From an uncultured Clostridium sp. (lineage in GTDB: Bacteria > Bacillota > Clostridia > Lachnospirales > Lachnospiraceae): a stretch of 64,000 nucleotides of DNA. The notes below the pieces were generated by a model. That model had not been told where the DNA came from. It did no database searches and was given only the letters and a program-made list of their open reading frames with translations. Made by a program: the position numbers and the translations under genes. Positions 34,145-43,223 of this stretch are shown here, in pieces. The stretch is taken from the NCBI GenBank assembly GCA_902496665.1, contig CABVBU010000003.1, positions 1 through 64,000 of the forward strand, in the 5' to 3' direction. Each line of letters opens with the position of its first letter. Position 1 is the first letter of the stretch.

Positions 34145-35270
34145 TTGGAGCAGAAGCTTTTACAGGCAGATCGCGGTGAACATCTGTTACAGTGCCCTGA
34201 TCGCATGTCTGGTGGACGCGTTCCTCATCATGAATATGAACTTCCTTCTGGCGTACCTGGACCAGACCAGGTACGCGAATCTGTTGATCCTGCAGATCTT
34301 TAAGATGGGGACGATCACCACGATCCTCTATGTGATCGTTGGAATCGGGATCTTCGCGCTGGCGTTTCTCATGATCGAGAAGAAAAATATGAAGTACATA
34401 GGAAAGATCGCGGTGGCGATCCAGAATATCTCCGAGGGTGACTTAAACACCCAGATCGAGGTGGTGGGGGACAACGAGTTCTCTGCCATGGCATCGAACC
34501 TGAACCGGATGGAAGCTGATATCCGGAAGCTCATGGATAAGGAGCGAGAGTCGGAGCGGACGAAGAATGAGCTGATCACGAACGTGGCCCACGACTTAAG
34601 GACACCGTTGACTTCCATTATCGGTTATCTGGAACTCCTGTCTTCCGGACCGGCCATCAGCCTGGATATGCAGAAAAAGTATATCGATATCGCCTATGTG
34701 AAGGCAAAGCGCCTGGAAAAACTCATTGAGGACCTGTTCGGGTTCACAAAGATGAATTATGGAAAGATATCCATGAATGTTGGAAAGGTGGATATCGTAA
34801 AGCTCTTAGGGCAGCTTTTGGAGGAATTTTATCCAAGCTTTGCGGACAAGGACCTGACCTATGAGCTCAAGAGCAATGTCCCGTCCCAGATCATCACGGC
34901 GGACGGAAACCTTCTGGCGAGACTTTTTGATAACCTGATCAACAACGCCATCAAGTACGGTGCCGAGGGAAAGAAGGTCCTGGTCCAGGTATTCGCGAAG
35001 GACGATATCGTCACGGTGTCTGTCACGAACTATGGCTATGTGATCCCGGCGGAGGAACTGCCATTGATCTTCAACAAGTTCTACCGGGTAGAGCAGTCGA
35101 GGTCCTCAAAGACAGGCGGAACGGGTCTCGGTCTTGCCATCGCGAAGAATATCGTGGACATGCATGGCGGAACGATCTCCGTGGTCAGCGACCTGAATGG
35201 AACGGTGTTCACGGTGAAGCTGAAGGTGGATTTTGATGTGAATAAAGAAAATTTTGGTATGATCCAGTAA
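34134..35270 (+). CDS. VanS-like sensor histidine kinase
   Basis: A 378-residue membrane kinase. Two membrane helices (about 16-36 and 58-80) flank a very short outer loop. HAMP-like (NISEGDLNTQIEV), DHp with His153 in VAHDLRTPLTSI, and HATPase domains (NLINNAIKYG, then GGTGLGLAIAKNIV) follow. The start is a TTG at 34134 inside the regulator gene, supported by GGGGGTAGGA; the nearby ATG at 34141 is out of frame. The tiny sensor loop suggests it senses a membrane signal or a partner protein. An envelope-stress role is inference. Confidence 0.92.
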   Translation: MKNDWSRSFYRQIAVNICYSALIACLVDAFLIMNMNFLLAYLDQTRYANLLILQIFKMGTITTILYVIVGIGIFALAFLMIEKKNMKYIGKIAVAIQNISEGDLNTQIEVVGDNEFSAMASNLNRMEADIRKLMDKERESERTKNELITNVAHDLRTPLTSIIGYLELLSSGPAISLDMQKKYIDIAYVKAKRLEKLIEDLFGFTKMNYGKISMNVGKVDIVKLLGQLLEEFYPSFADKDLTYELKSNVPSQIITADGNLLARLFDNLINNAIKYGAEGKKVLVQVFAKDDIVTVSVTNYGYVIPAEELPLIFNKFYRVEQSRSSKTGGTGLGLAIAKNIVDMHGGTISVVSDLNGTVFTVKLKVDFDVNKENFGMIQ

Positions 35271-35379
35271 AGAGAGATAACAACTGTTCAGCAAAAACGC
35301 AAATTTCCTGCCCTGACAGCAGAAAAACGGCTGAGAATACTGAACAGGGATACCCGTTGATCAATGATAGGAAGAATGT

Positions 35380-37857
35380 ATGAGAAATAAAAAGAAACAG
35401 CTGCTGTTTGGTTGTCTTGCGGCCCTGGTCCTGTCCGCGGGGGCATTCCCGGCCTTTGCCCAGGACCAGGACAGCTTCAGCACAAACATGGAGTCCGGCT
35501 CGCAGAATTCTGTGCCGGTGGCGGTGGACATCACGGCAGTTTACGGAAGAAATGCGAAGTCCGGAAGCTTTGTGCCCATAAAGGTCAGCATCTACGGCCA
35601 GACGGAGGCACCGTTTTCCGGCAGACTTACCGTCTCTACTTTAGAGAGCGATAACGATGAGGGCACGGAGGAATACGAGTATTCGTACCCAGTAGAGGTG
35701 GAATCGGCGGAGACGAAGACGATGGAGTTCTATGTCCCCTTAGGACAGAAGAGCGGGACGATCCACCTGACATTAAAAGACGGGAAACAGAAGACCATGG
35801 GGGAGACCTCCATGGATTTTGACGTTTCTAAGGACGAAAACCGTCTGCTTGCAGGTGTCCTGGAGAACAAGGCGGGAAGTCTCTCATGGATTGACGGGAT
35901 TGGGCTGAATTATGGAATGCTCACCACACGGGTCGTTGAGATCCCAGGGGAAGACTTCCCGGAAGATTCCAGGGGATTTTCCATGTTTGATGTGCTGTTC
36001 GTAAACGGATACGACTGCCGGACCTTGAACGATGCCCAGAAAGAAGCCGTCCTCACATGGGTGGAAAATGGCGGAACACTGCTTATCGGAACGGGAAGAG
36101 ACAGGGATAAGACCCTGGATATCCTGGGAGAGGCAGAGCAGAAGGTCAGCTTAAGGGATCCGGAGGTTCTCTGGGTCGGCATGGGAACGGAATACACGAA
36201 AAACAGTCCCGGGGACTCGGAAGTCCGGGTGATCTACACGGAACCTGTGATCTCCGGGGCCAAGGAGCGGATGGTGACGGATGGAACGCCGCTTCTTAAG
36301 ACTATGAAGTACGGAAAGGGGACCATCGGTGTCTATGGGGTGAGCCTGTCGGACCTCTCCGGCTTTGCGAAAAAGAACCCGTCCTTCGCGTCGTATTTTA
36401 TCGGTGAGATCTTTAACGAGGATGAACTGAATTCGATCTATTATTATTCCCGGGGTGGCGATGCTGATTACTGGAACGCCTACAATCTCGTCAGCGGGGG
36501 AAACGGGGAGCGGATCCCAAATCTCGCAGTCTACGGGATCATCGTTGTGGGATATCTGGTGATCGTGGGACCTGGGCTGTATCTTCTCTTAAAGAAGCGT
36601 GGGATCAACCGGTACTACGGGACTGCAGTGTTTATTTTTTCCGCAGCCTCCTGTGTCGTGATCTGGGGCATGGGCTTTAAGACGAGATTCACCAGTGAAT
36701 TCTGCACGACAGCGACGATCCTGGATGCATCCGGGGACAGCGCGGAGGAGCTGACCTTCTTAAACGTCCGGACTCCGGACAGCAGTGGATTTACCGTGGA
36801 TCTTCCGACGGATTACAGGGTCACACCCCTCACCAGGAGCGCCCGCTACGACATGAACCAGCTGGAAGACTACACGAAAAAGCACCAGGCATCCATCGGG
36901 ATCCGGAAAGAGGCGGACAAGACTGTGCTTTGGAGCCGGAAGTCCAAAGCCTTCGATTCCAGATTTTTCCTTCTGGAGCGGGAGAAAGACCTGGAGGCTG
37001 GAAATGTGGAGGCGGATTTTACTGTTTCGGACGGGACGATCACGGGGTATGTGGAGAACAAGCTTCCTGTGACGCTTGAGAACGCGGCAGTCTATCTCTA
37101 TGGCCAGGTGCTGATCATTGGAAACATGGAACCGGGACAGCGTCTGGAATTCGACCGGGAGCCGCTAAAGGTATGGCCGTTGGGCATAACATGGATGCTT
37201 TCGGACACCCTGACCGGAACGCCGGATCGTCAGGAAGACTCCGATGAGGAGTACATTAAAAATGTCCAGAAATCCAACCTCAGCGGATACTTTACGGATC
37301 GTTACTACTCGTCCTACAACGGCGAGGTGCGCTTCGGCGCGTTCCTCCCGGAAGGTTATGAGGGAAATGGCGAACTCTTCGGAAAAAACTGGGACGGAAG
37401 GACCTTCTACACCCAGGAGATCGACTGCACCATGGGAACAGACGGCGAGGTCTACCGCTGCGGTCAGATCCGGGAACCGTCCGTGACCTCCGGCATGGGG
37501 GCAAATTATGGAAATTCCATGATCCTCTACGGGACAGACCCGGTGGTGGTGGAATATGACCCGGGAACGGACATTGTGATCGAGAAATACTCATTTCTTC
37601 CGGTGTCCGACGACTTTTTCCAGGGCAGCCAGTATTCCTATATCCGCCCATTCTCCGGGGAGACGAGTTTTTACAACGAAAAGACAGGAAGCTATGACCC
37701 GGTGGATATCCGGAAACAGGATTTCTCAAGGGAAGAGCTGGCAGATTATATCGCTGCCGACGGAAAGATCACGGTCCGCTACACAGCCGGAAGCGATGCG
37801 GAAAGCGGAGTGAGCCAGACACTTCCACTCCTGATGGTGACGGGGAGGGAAAACTGA
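35380..37857 (+). CDS. exported membrane protein of an ABC-transporter locus, unknown function
   Basis: An 825-residue protein with a signal peptide (cleavage near AFA, residue 27), an extracellular beta-rich N-terminal domain, and a Rossmann-like segment (FDVLFVNGYDC, LTWVENGGTLLIGTG) like the glutamine-amidotransferase-type domain in surface proteins paired with ABC exporters. Two helices lie at about 388-408 and 415-435, then a long C-terminal extracellular part. It overlaps the ABC ATPase gene by one base, so the three gene products probably act together. I do not recognise a specific function. Confidence 0.75.
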   Translation: MRNKKKQLLFGCLAALVLSAGAFPAFAQDQDSFSTNMESGSQNSVPVAVDITAVYGRNAKSGSFVPIKVSIYGQTEAPFSGRLTVSTLESDNDEGTEEYEYSYPVEVESAETKTMEFYVPLGQKSGTIHLTLKDGKQKTMGETSMDFDVSKDENRLLAGVLENKAGSLSWIDGIGLNYGMLTTRVVEIPGEDFPEDSRGFSMFDVLFVNGYDCRTLNDAQKEAVLTWVENGGTLLIGTGRDRDKTLDILGEAEQKVSLRDPEVLWVGMGTEYTKNSPGDSEVRVIYTEPVISGAKERMVTDGTPLLKTMKYGKGTIGVYGVSLSDLSGFAKKNPSFASYFIGEIFNEDELNSIYYYSRGGDADYWNAYNLVSGGNGERIPNLAVYGIIVVGYLVIVGPGLYLLLKKRGINRYYGTAVFIFSAASCVVIWGMGFKTRFTSEFCTTATILDASGDSAEELTFLNVRTPDSSGFTVDLPTDYRVTPLTRSARYDMNQLEDYTKKHQASIGIRKEADKTVLWSRKSKAFDSRFFLLEREKDLEAGNVEADFTVSDGTITGYVENKLPVTLENAAVYLYGQVLIIGNMEPGQRLEFDREPLKVWPLGITWMLSDTLTGTPDRQEDSDEEYIKNVQKSNLSGYFTDRYYSSYNGEVRFGAFLPEGYEGNGELFGKNWDGRTFYTQEIDCTMGTDGEVYRCGQIREPSVTSGMGANYGNSMILYGTDPVVVEYDPGTDIVIEKYSFLPVSDDFFQGSQYSYIRPFSGETSFYNEKTGSYDPVDIRKQDFSREELADYIAADGKITVRYTAGSDAESGVSQTLPLLMVTGREN

Positions 37858-38807
37858 TGTTAAAGATACAGGGACTGAAAAAAAAATTCGGAAATTTTGA
37901 GGCTCTCTCCGGGCTTGATATGGAAGTGGAAGAGGGGGCACTCTACGGCTTTGTCGGACCGAACGGAGCCGGAAAGACCACAGCGATCCGCATTATCACG
38001 GGACTCCTGAAAGCAGATGAGGGAACCGTCATGATCGGCGGAAAGGACGCGCTTCTCTACAGCGGGCAGGTGAAAAATGAGTTCGGCTATGTGCCGGATG
38101 AATTCGGACTTTACGACAATTTAAAGGTCTGGGAATACATGGACTTTTTCGCCTCCTGCTACGGACTCTCCGGCCTTGTGGCGAGAGAGCGCTGCACAAA
38201 GCTTCTGGAACAGGTAAAACTTGCGGGCAAAGAGGAATTTTTTGTGGACAGTCTGTCCAGGGGAATGAAACAGAGACTCTGCCTGGCGCGGGCGATGATC
38301 CACGATCCGAAGCTCCTTGTTTTAGACGAGCCCACATCCGGCATGGATCCGAGAGCCAGGATCGAGTTTAAGGAGCTTTTAAAGGAACTCTGCGCCGAGG
38401 GAAAGACCATCGTGGTCAGCTCCCACATCCTCTCAGAGCTGGCCCAGATGTGTACGGATATCGGGATCATCGATGCCGGAAAGATCGTCCTCTCGGGAAA
38501 CATGGGGGAGATCTTAAAGAAGGTGAATGACTCTAACCCGATCCGGATCCAGGTTGTGGAGAATGTCTGGGAAGCGGTGAAATTTCTCCGAACGGAGCCG
38601 GAGGTCCAGACCATCACGGTGGAGAGAAACGATATCGTCGTGGGATTCCACGGCGGAAAAGATGCTGAGGCGATGCTGCTGGCAAAACTTGTGGCCCACA
38701 ATATTGGAATCTGCGGATTCTGGAGAGAGCCAGGTGATCTTGAGAGCATCTTCATGCAGATCACGGATCATGATATGGAAAAGGTGGTGATGACGAGTGA
38801 AGAATAA
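37857..38807 (+). CDS. ABC transporter ATP-binding protein
   Basis: A 316-residue CcmA/DrrA-type ATPase. Walker A GPNGAGKTTAIRI, signature LSRGMKQRLCLARAM, Walker B LLVLDEPTSGMD, and the switch His in VVSSHILSE are intact. A C-terminal extension of about 80 residues is typical of ABC-2 exporters. The start codon overlaps the previous stop, and the gene overlaps the permease gene by 11 bases. Substrate unknown. Confidence 0.94.
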   Translation: MLKIQGLKKKFGNFEALSGLDMEVEEGALYGFVGPNGAGKTTAIRIITGLLKADEGTVMIGGKDALLYSGQVKNEFGYVPDEFGLYDNLKVWEYMDFFASCYGLSGLVARERCTKLLEQVKLAGKEEFFVDSLSRGMKQRLCLARAMIHDPKLLVLDEPTSGMDPRARIEFKELLKELCAEGKTIVVSSHILSELAQMCTDIGIIDAGKIVLSGNMGEILKKVNDSNPIRIQVVENVWEAVKFLRTEPEVQTITVERNDIVVGFHGGKDAEAMLLAKLVAHNIGICGFWREPGDLESIFMQITDHDMEKVVMTSEE

Positions 38808-39735
38808 TCCGGTCTATAAGAGGGAAATGCTGGTACGTTCGAGAAGTTTCCGGATCCCGCTCATCATCATGATCTTCAACGGGATCCTGGCTGTGGTGGC
38901 ACTCTTAAACATGTACCAGAGCATCGCACAGGTGAAGGTCAGCGGCTCGGTGCGCTATGAAAATTTTCTCCAGCTCTACGCCTTTGTGGCAGCACTGGAA
39001 TTTATGCTTTTGATGTTTATCATGCCTGCCCTGACCTCCGCCAGCATCAGCGGGGAGCGGGAGCGGCACACATTGGAACTCATGTTTACCACGAAGATCC
39101 GTCCTGTGGAGATCGTTGTCGGGAAGCTAATGTCCGCGTTCTCCCAGCTTATGATCTTAGTGGTATCGAGTCTGCCGATCCTGATGCTGACCTTTATCTA
39201 TGGAAGTATCAGCTCCGGGGATCTCATGATCCTTCTTGTGAGCTATGTGGTGGGAGCGCTGTACTGCGGAAGCCTCGGAATCTTCGCCTCCTCTCTCATG
39301 AAGCGGTCCACCTTCTCCAATGTGATCACTTACGGGATTCTGTTAGTTGTTGTCGTGGGAACCTACATGCTGAACGTGTTTCTCTTCAATATCTCCGAGA
39401 CAGAGATCAACATGATGGCGATCAATTCCGGGGAGATGATCCCGAAGGCGAGCTCCGGACCGTCGGTGTATCTTCTTCTCCTGAATCCGGCAATCATGTT
39501 CGCGGAGCTTTTGGAGAATCAGGTGGCAGGTGGCGGCGGAAACTTTACAATCACAAAGTTCCTCGGTGACAACGGCGGAAATTTTATCACAAACCACTGG
39601 GTATTCTGCAGTCTGGTGATCCAGGCGGTGCTCTCCGTGCTTTTTACCTGGGGAGCGGTATTTTTCTTAAAGCCGGAGAGATCGAAAAAAACAGGTTCCT
39701 TTGGAAAGCCCACAGGAACAGGACGGAGGTCATAG
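38797..39735 (+). CDS. ABC-2 type transporter permease
   Basis: A 312-residue membrane protein with six predicted helices. MKNNPVYKREMLVRSRSFRIP at the N-terminus is followed by ALTSASISGERERHTLELMFTTKIRPVEIVVGKL, the coupling segment common in ABC-2 permeases. The GTG start lies inside the ATPase gene. Partner of the preceding ATPase and of the 825-residue protein. Confidence 0.9.
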   Translation: MKNNPVYKREMLVRSRSFRIPLIIMIFNGILAVVALLNMYQSIAQVKVSGSVRYENFLQLYAFVAALEFMLLMFIMPALTSASISGERERHTLELMFTTKIRPVEIVVGKLMSAFSQLMILVVSSLPILMLTFIYGSISSGDLMILLVSYVVGALYCGSLGIFASSLMKRSTFSNVITYGILLVVVVGTYMLNVFLFNISETEINMMAINSGEMIPKASSGPSVYLLLLNPAIMFAELLENQVAGGGGNFTITKFLGDNGGNFITNHWVFCSLVIQAVLSVLFTWGAVFFLKPERSKKTGSFGKPTGTGRRS

Positions 39736-39737
39736 AC

Positions 39738-40571
39738 ATGTTTTATATCGGGTGCCATCTTTCCTCGGCGAAGGGATTCCTCGCCATGGGAAAGGACGCG
39801 GAAAAGATCGGTGCGACGACGTTTCAGTTTTTTACAAGAAATCCCCGGGGCGGAAGCGCGAAGCCGTTAGACCATGAGGACATCGCGGCGTTCCTGAAAC
39901 TAAAAGAAGAGCTGGGGCTGGGGACTCTGGTGGCCCATGCGCCATACACACTGAACGGCTGCTCAGCGGATGAAAAGATCCGGGATTTCGCGAAGCGGAC
40001 CATGGCGGATGACCTGGAGCGCATGGAGGCGGTTCCTGGAAACCTTTACAATTTCCATCCGGGAAGCCATGTGAAGCAGGGGGTGGAGGTTGGAATCACC
40101 TATATCGCGGAGATGCTGAATGAGATCCTGAAGCCGGAGCTTCACACCACGGTGCTCCTGGAGACCATGGCGGGAAAGGGCAGCGAGGTCGGAAGAAGTT
40201 TTGAGGAGCTTCGGGAAATTCTTGACAGAGTTGAACTTTCTGATAAGATGGGTGTATGTATGGATACCTGTCATGTATGGGATGCCGGGTATGACATCGT
40301 GAATGATCTCGACGGAGTGCTGGCGGAATTTGACCGTGTTGTGGGGCTTGAACGCCTGAAAGCGGTCCATTTAAATGACAGCATGAACGTCCGGGGAGCC
40401 AGAAAGGACCGCCATGCGCGGATCGGGGAAGGCGGGATCGGCGCAGAGGCGCTTGTGCGGGTGATCAACCATCCAGAATTGAGGAATCTGCCGTTCTGTC
40501 TGGAGACTCCGAATGAGCTTCCGGGGTATGCGGAGGAGATCAGGTTCTTGAAAGATCATAGGATCGGATAA
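39738..40571 (+). CDS. nfo: endonuclease IV (AP endonuclease)
   Basis: A 277-residue TIM-barrel AP endonuclease that cuts DNA at abasic sites using three metal ions. Motifs: IGCHLSSAKGF, FFTRNPRG, VAHAPYTLN, NFHPGSH, LLETMAGKGSEVG, VCMDTCHVWDAGYD, VHLNDSMNVRGARKDRHARIGEGGIG and CLETPNE, together covering the metal ligands. GGAGG precedes the ATG, three bases after the permease stop, so it is likely cotranscribed with the ABC genes. Confidence 0.95.
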   Translation: MFYIGCHLSSAKGFLAMGKDAEKIGATTFQFFTRNPRGGSAKPLDHEDIAAFLKLKEELGLGTLVAHAPYTLNGCSADEKIRDFAKRTMADDLERMEAVPGNLYNFHPGSHVKQGVEVGITYIAEMLNEILKPELHTTVLLETMAGKGSEVGRSFEELREILDRVELSDKMGVCMDTCHVWDAGYDIVNDLDGVLAEFDRVVGLERLKAVHLNDSMNVRGARKDRHARIGEGGIGAEALVRVINHPELRNLPFCLETPNELPGYAEEIRFLKDHRIG

Positions 40572-40661
40572 TTTTCGGAAAAATTCGGACCGGCGGACAT
40601 AGGCGGCGAAAACTGCCGTCCAGGAATCCGACCGGTGAGTGATAAAAGGAGGAAACGGGAT

Positions 40662-41984
40662 ATGGGTATTTTAAAAGTTGGTGCCGGCGCGTTAAAGAGT
40701 GTGCTGGAAGACCAGTGGCGCGAGTATTTTTACTGCCCGTCCATGGAGGCGGACGTTCTTGTAAAGAAAGGTGAGAACCGGAAATCAAAGAGAAGCTACA
40801 ACACAAAGGGCAGCGACAACCTGATCTCCAACGGCTCCATCATCGCAGTCAACGAGGGACAATGCATGATGATCGTTGACCAGGGCGCTATCGTCGAGGT
40901 ATGTGCGGAGGCCGGTGAGTTCGTATATGATACCTCCGCGGAGCCGAGTATTTTCTACGGAAACCTTGGAAAGAGCATCGGGGACAGCTTTAAGCAGTTT
41001 GGAAAGCGTTTCACCATGGGCGGCGACACGGCGAGGGACCAGAGAGTCTACTTCTTCAACACGAAGGAGATCGTCGGAAACAAGTACGGCACAGCGAACG
41101 CGGTCCCGTTCCGCGTTGTGGACCAGAATATCGGCCTCGATGTGGACATCGCGATCCGCTGCCACGGTGAATATTCCTACAAGATGGTGGACCCGATCCT
41201 CTTCTATAAGAACATCTGTGGAAATATCGAGGAAGATTACACGAGAGATAAGATCGATTCCCAGCTCCGCAGTGAGCTTCTGACAGCCCTGCAGCCGGCC
41301 TTCGCGAAGATCTCCGAGATGGGAGTCCGCTACAGCGCGCTTCCGGGTCATACGGTGGAGCTTGCGAACGCGCTCCGTGAGATCCTCTCCGACAGCTGGG
41401 ATGATGTGTACGGAATCACCGTGAGCAAGATCGGCGTGAGCTCCGTGAAGGCCTCCGAGGAAGACGAGGCGATGATCAAGGAGCTTCAGAGAAATGCCAC
41501 ATTCAGAAATCCTGGAATGGCGGCGGCGCACTTAGTCAGCGCACAGGCTGAGGCGATGCAGAGCGCGGCGAAGAATACTTCCACAGGTCCGATGATGGCA
41601 TTCGCGGGAATGAATATGGCGGCGCAGAACGGGGGATTCAACACCCAGGGGCTGTTTAACATGGCAGCCGGACAGGGACAGCAGGGAAATCCTGCTATGG
41701 CAGACCAGGCGCAGCAGTCATCCGGCGGTCCGGCGAAGATGGCACCGTTATCCGGATGGACCTGTTCCTGCGGACAGGAAGGCAACACCGGAAAATTCTG
41801 CTCCAACTGCGGAAAGAAGAAACCGGAGGAGAGCGGATCCTGGACCTGCAGCTGCGGCCAGGAGAATACGGGCAATTTCTGTTCCAACTGCGGAAAGAAA
41901 CGCCCGGATGCCGTTTGGACCTGCTCCTGCGGACAGGAAAATAAAGGAAACTTCTGCGCGAACTGCGGAAAACCGAGACAGTAA
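40662..41984 (+). CDS. SPFH-domain protein with three C-terminal zinc ribbons (YdjI-like)
   Basis: A 440-residue protein labelled virion core or SPFH protein in databases. Residues 1-290 form the SPFH-like region (EYFYCPSMEADVLVKKG, GSIIAVNEGQCMMIVDQGAIVEV, and the ISEMGVRYSALPGHTVELANAL helix). An Ala/Met/Gln-rich linker follows. The last 75 residues hold three tandem zinc ribbons of the form WTCSCGQ..GxFCxNCGK. The ATG at 40662 follows AGGAGG. The order SPFH, zinc ribbon, TPM resembles ydjI, ydjG, ydjH beside pspA in Bacillus, so membrane-stress work is inferred; pspA itself is not here. Confidence 0.85.
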   Translation: MGILKVGAGALKSVLEDQWREYFYCPSMEADVLVKKGENRKSKRSYNTKGSDNLISNGSIIAVNEGQCMMIVDQGAIVEVCAEAGEFVYDTSAEPSIFYGNLGKSIGDSFKQFGKRFTMGGDTARDQRVYFFNTKEIVGNKYGTANAVPFRVVDQNIGLDVDIAIRCHGEYSYKMVDPILFYKNICGNIEEDYTRDKIDSQLRSELLTALQPAFAKISEMGVRYSALPGHTVELANALREILSDSWDDVYGITVSKIGVSSVKASEEDEAMIKELQRNATFRNPGMAAAHLVSAQAEAMQSAAKNTSTGPMMAFAGMNMAAQNGGFNTQGLFNMAAGQGQQGNPAMADQAQQSSGGPAKMAPLSGWTCSCGQEGNTGKFCSNCGKKKPEESGSWTCSCGQENTGNFCSNCGKKRPDAVWTCSCGQENKGNFCANCGKPRQ

Positions 41985-41990
41985 AAAATG

Positions 41991-42030
41991 TAAGCTCCCT
42001 GGCTGCCTTTTAGGGCAGATGGGGAGCTTA
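41991..42030. other. intercistronic hairpin
   Basis: TAAGCTCCC (41991-41999) and GGGAGCTTA (42022-42030) form a perfect stem, with GCTGCC/GGGCAG pairing inside. There is no T run. It separates the SPFH and zinc-ribbon genes and may stabilise one side of the message. Confidence 0.6.
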
Positions 42031-42053
42031 AGCCAGATACAGGGGGAAAAGAA

Positions 42054-43223
42054 ATGGCACTTGTAAGTTATAAATGCCCCAACTGCGGCGGCTCGGTAGT
42101 CTTTGATCCTAAGAAGCAGAAGTTCTGCTGTGAGTTCTGTATGTCGGAATTTACGAAGGAAGAGATGGAAGCCGCGGCGTTAAAATCTACGGAGACCAGA
42201 AGTGCGCAGGATGAGAGCGGTGCGGCTGGGGCTGCGGAGAATGGAACAGAGGCGCAGGATGGAACTGCGGCAGCAGGCGAAAACGAGACTGGCAATGCGC
42301 AGGATACAGCCCGGAAGAATGCGGGCAGCGCGAAGCAGAACGGGGATGCCCTCGTCTATATCTGCCCGAGCTGCGGCGCGGAGGTCGTGACGGACGCAAC
42401 GACGGCGGCGACATTCTGTTACTACTGTCACAACCCGGTGGTGCTCTCAGGAAAGCTTTCCGGCGAATTCCTGCCGGACTATGTGATCCCCTTTGCCATG
42501 GATAAGAAGAAGGCAACGGGGATATTCCTTGACTGGATCAAGAAGAAAAAATATATTCCGGATGACTTCTTCTCAAAGGACCAGATCGAGAAGTTTTCCG
42601 GTGTGTACTTCCCATACCTGATGTACAGCTGCAAGGTCGACGGAAAGATCCAGGCGGAAGGCGAGAAGAACCGGACCTGGGTGACGGGAAATATCCGCTA
42701 CACGGAGCATAAAAAGTACCGGATGGAACGCGCGGGACAGCTTGATGTAAAGAATGTCACGAGAAATGCGCTTAAGAAGAACAACAGCGCTCTCGTGGAA
42801 GGAGTCCTGCCTTTTGACATGGAAAAACTCCAGCCCTTTGATATGGGATACCTCTCCGGTTTTCAGGCGGAGAAGCGGGACATGGAGAAAGAGTCCCTGA
42901 CCCCGGAGGTGGAGAGCGAGGTAAAACAGTATACGGTGGAGCAGCTGAAAGCCGACGTTATGGGGCAGTATTCCGCAGTGCGGGTGGACCAGAGCGACAC
43001 AAATATCCGGGACGCGAGATGGCACTACGCCCTGCTCCCGGTGTGGATCCTGACCTACCGGGATAAGGCGGGAAAAGACGAGCTCTACTACTTTGCCATG
43101 AACGGGCAGACAGGGAAGATCTGCGGAAAGCTCCCGGTGGCGAAGGGAAAACTTGTGAAACTGTTCCTGGAGATCTTTGTGCCGGTTGCGGCGATTCTGA
43201 TGATCGGGGGGTGGTTCCTGTAA
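42054..43223 (+). CDS. TFIIB-type zinc-ribbon membrane protein (YdjG-like)
   Basis: A 389-residue protein. Two four-cysteine zinc ribbons: CPNC..CCEFC at residues 9-29 and CPSC..CYYC near 104-125, separated by an Ala/Glu/Gln-rich linker. A long soluble domain follows (SGVYFPYLMYSCKVDGKIQAEGEK, HYALLPVWILTYRDK) and a C-terminal membrane helix (LEIFVPVAAILMIGGWFL). This is the layout of YdjG. The stop overlaps the start of the TPM gene by one base, so the two are coupled. Confidence 0.85.
   Translation: MALVSYKCPNCGGSVVFDPKKQKFCCEFCMSEFTKEEMEAAALKSTETRSAQDESGAAGAAENGTEAQDGTAAAGENETGNAQDTARKNAGSAKQNGDALVYICPSCGAEVVTDATTAATFCYYCHNPVVLSGKLSGEFLPDYVIPFAMDKKKATGIFLDWIKKKKYIPDDFFSKDQIEKFSGVYFPYLMYSCKVDGKIQAEGEKNRTWVTGNIRYTEHKKYRMERAGQLDVKNVTRNALKKNNSALVEGVLPFDMEKLQPFDMGYLSGFQAEKRDMEKESLTPEVESEVKQYTVEQLKADVMGQYSAVRVDQSDTNIRDARWHYALLPVWILTYRDKAGKDELYYFAMNGQTGKICGKLPVAKGKLVKLFLEIFVPVAAILMIGGWFL

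Noticed and set aside
33440..35270. VanR/VanS-type regulators suggesting glycopeptide resistance
   Set aside because: No vanH, vanA/B ligase, vanX or vanY genes are in the window. The names reflect sequence resemblance of the regulators only.
40785..41531. 248-codon minus-strand open frame
   Set aside because: Antisense to the SPFH gene, which has clear motifs and a strong ribosome-binding site.
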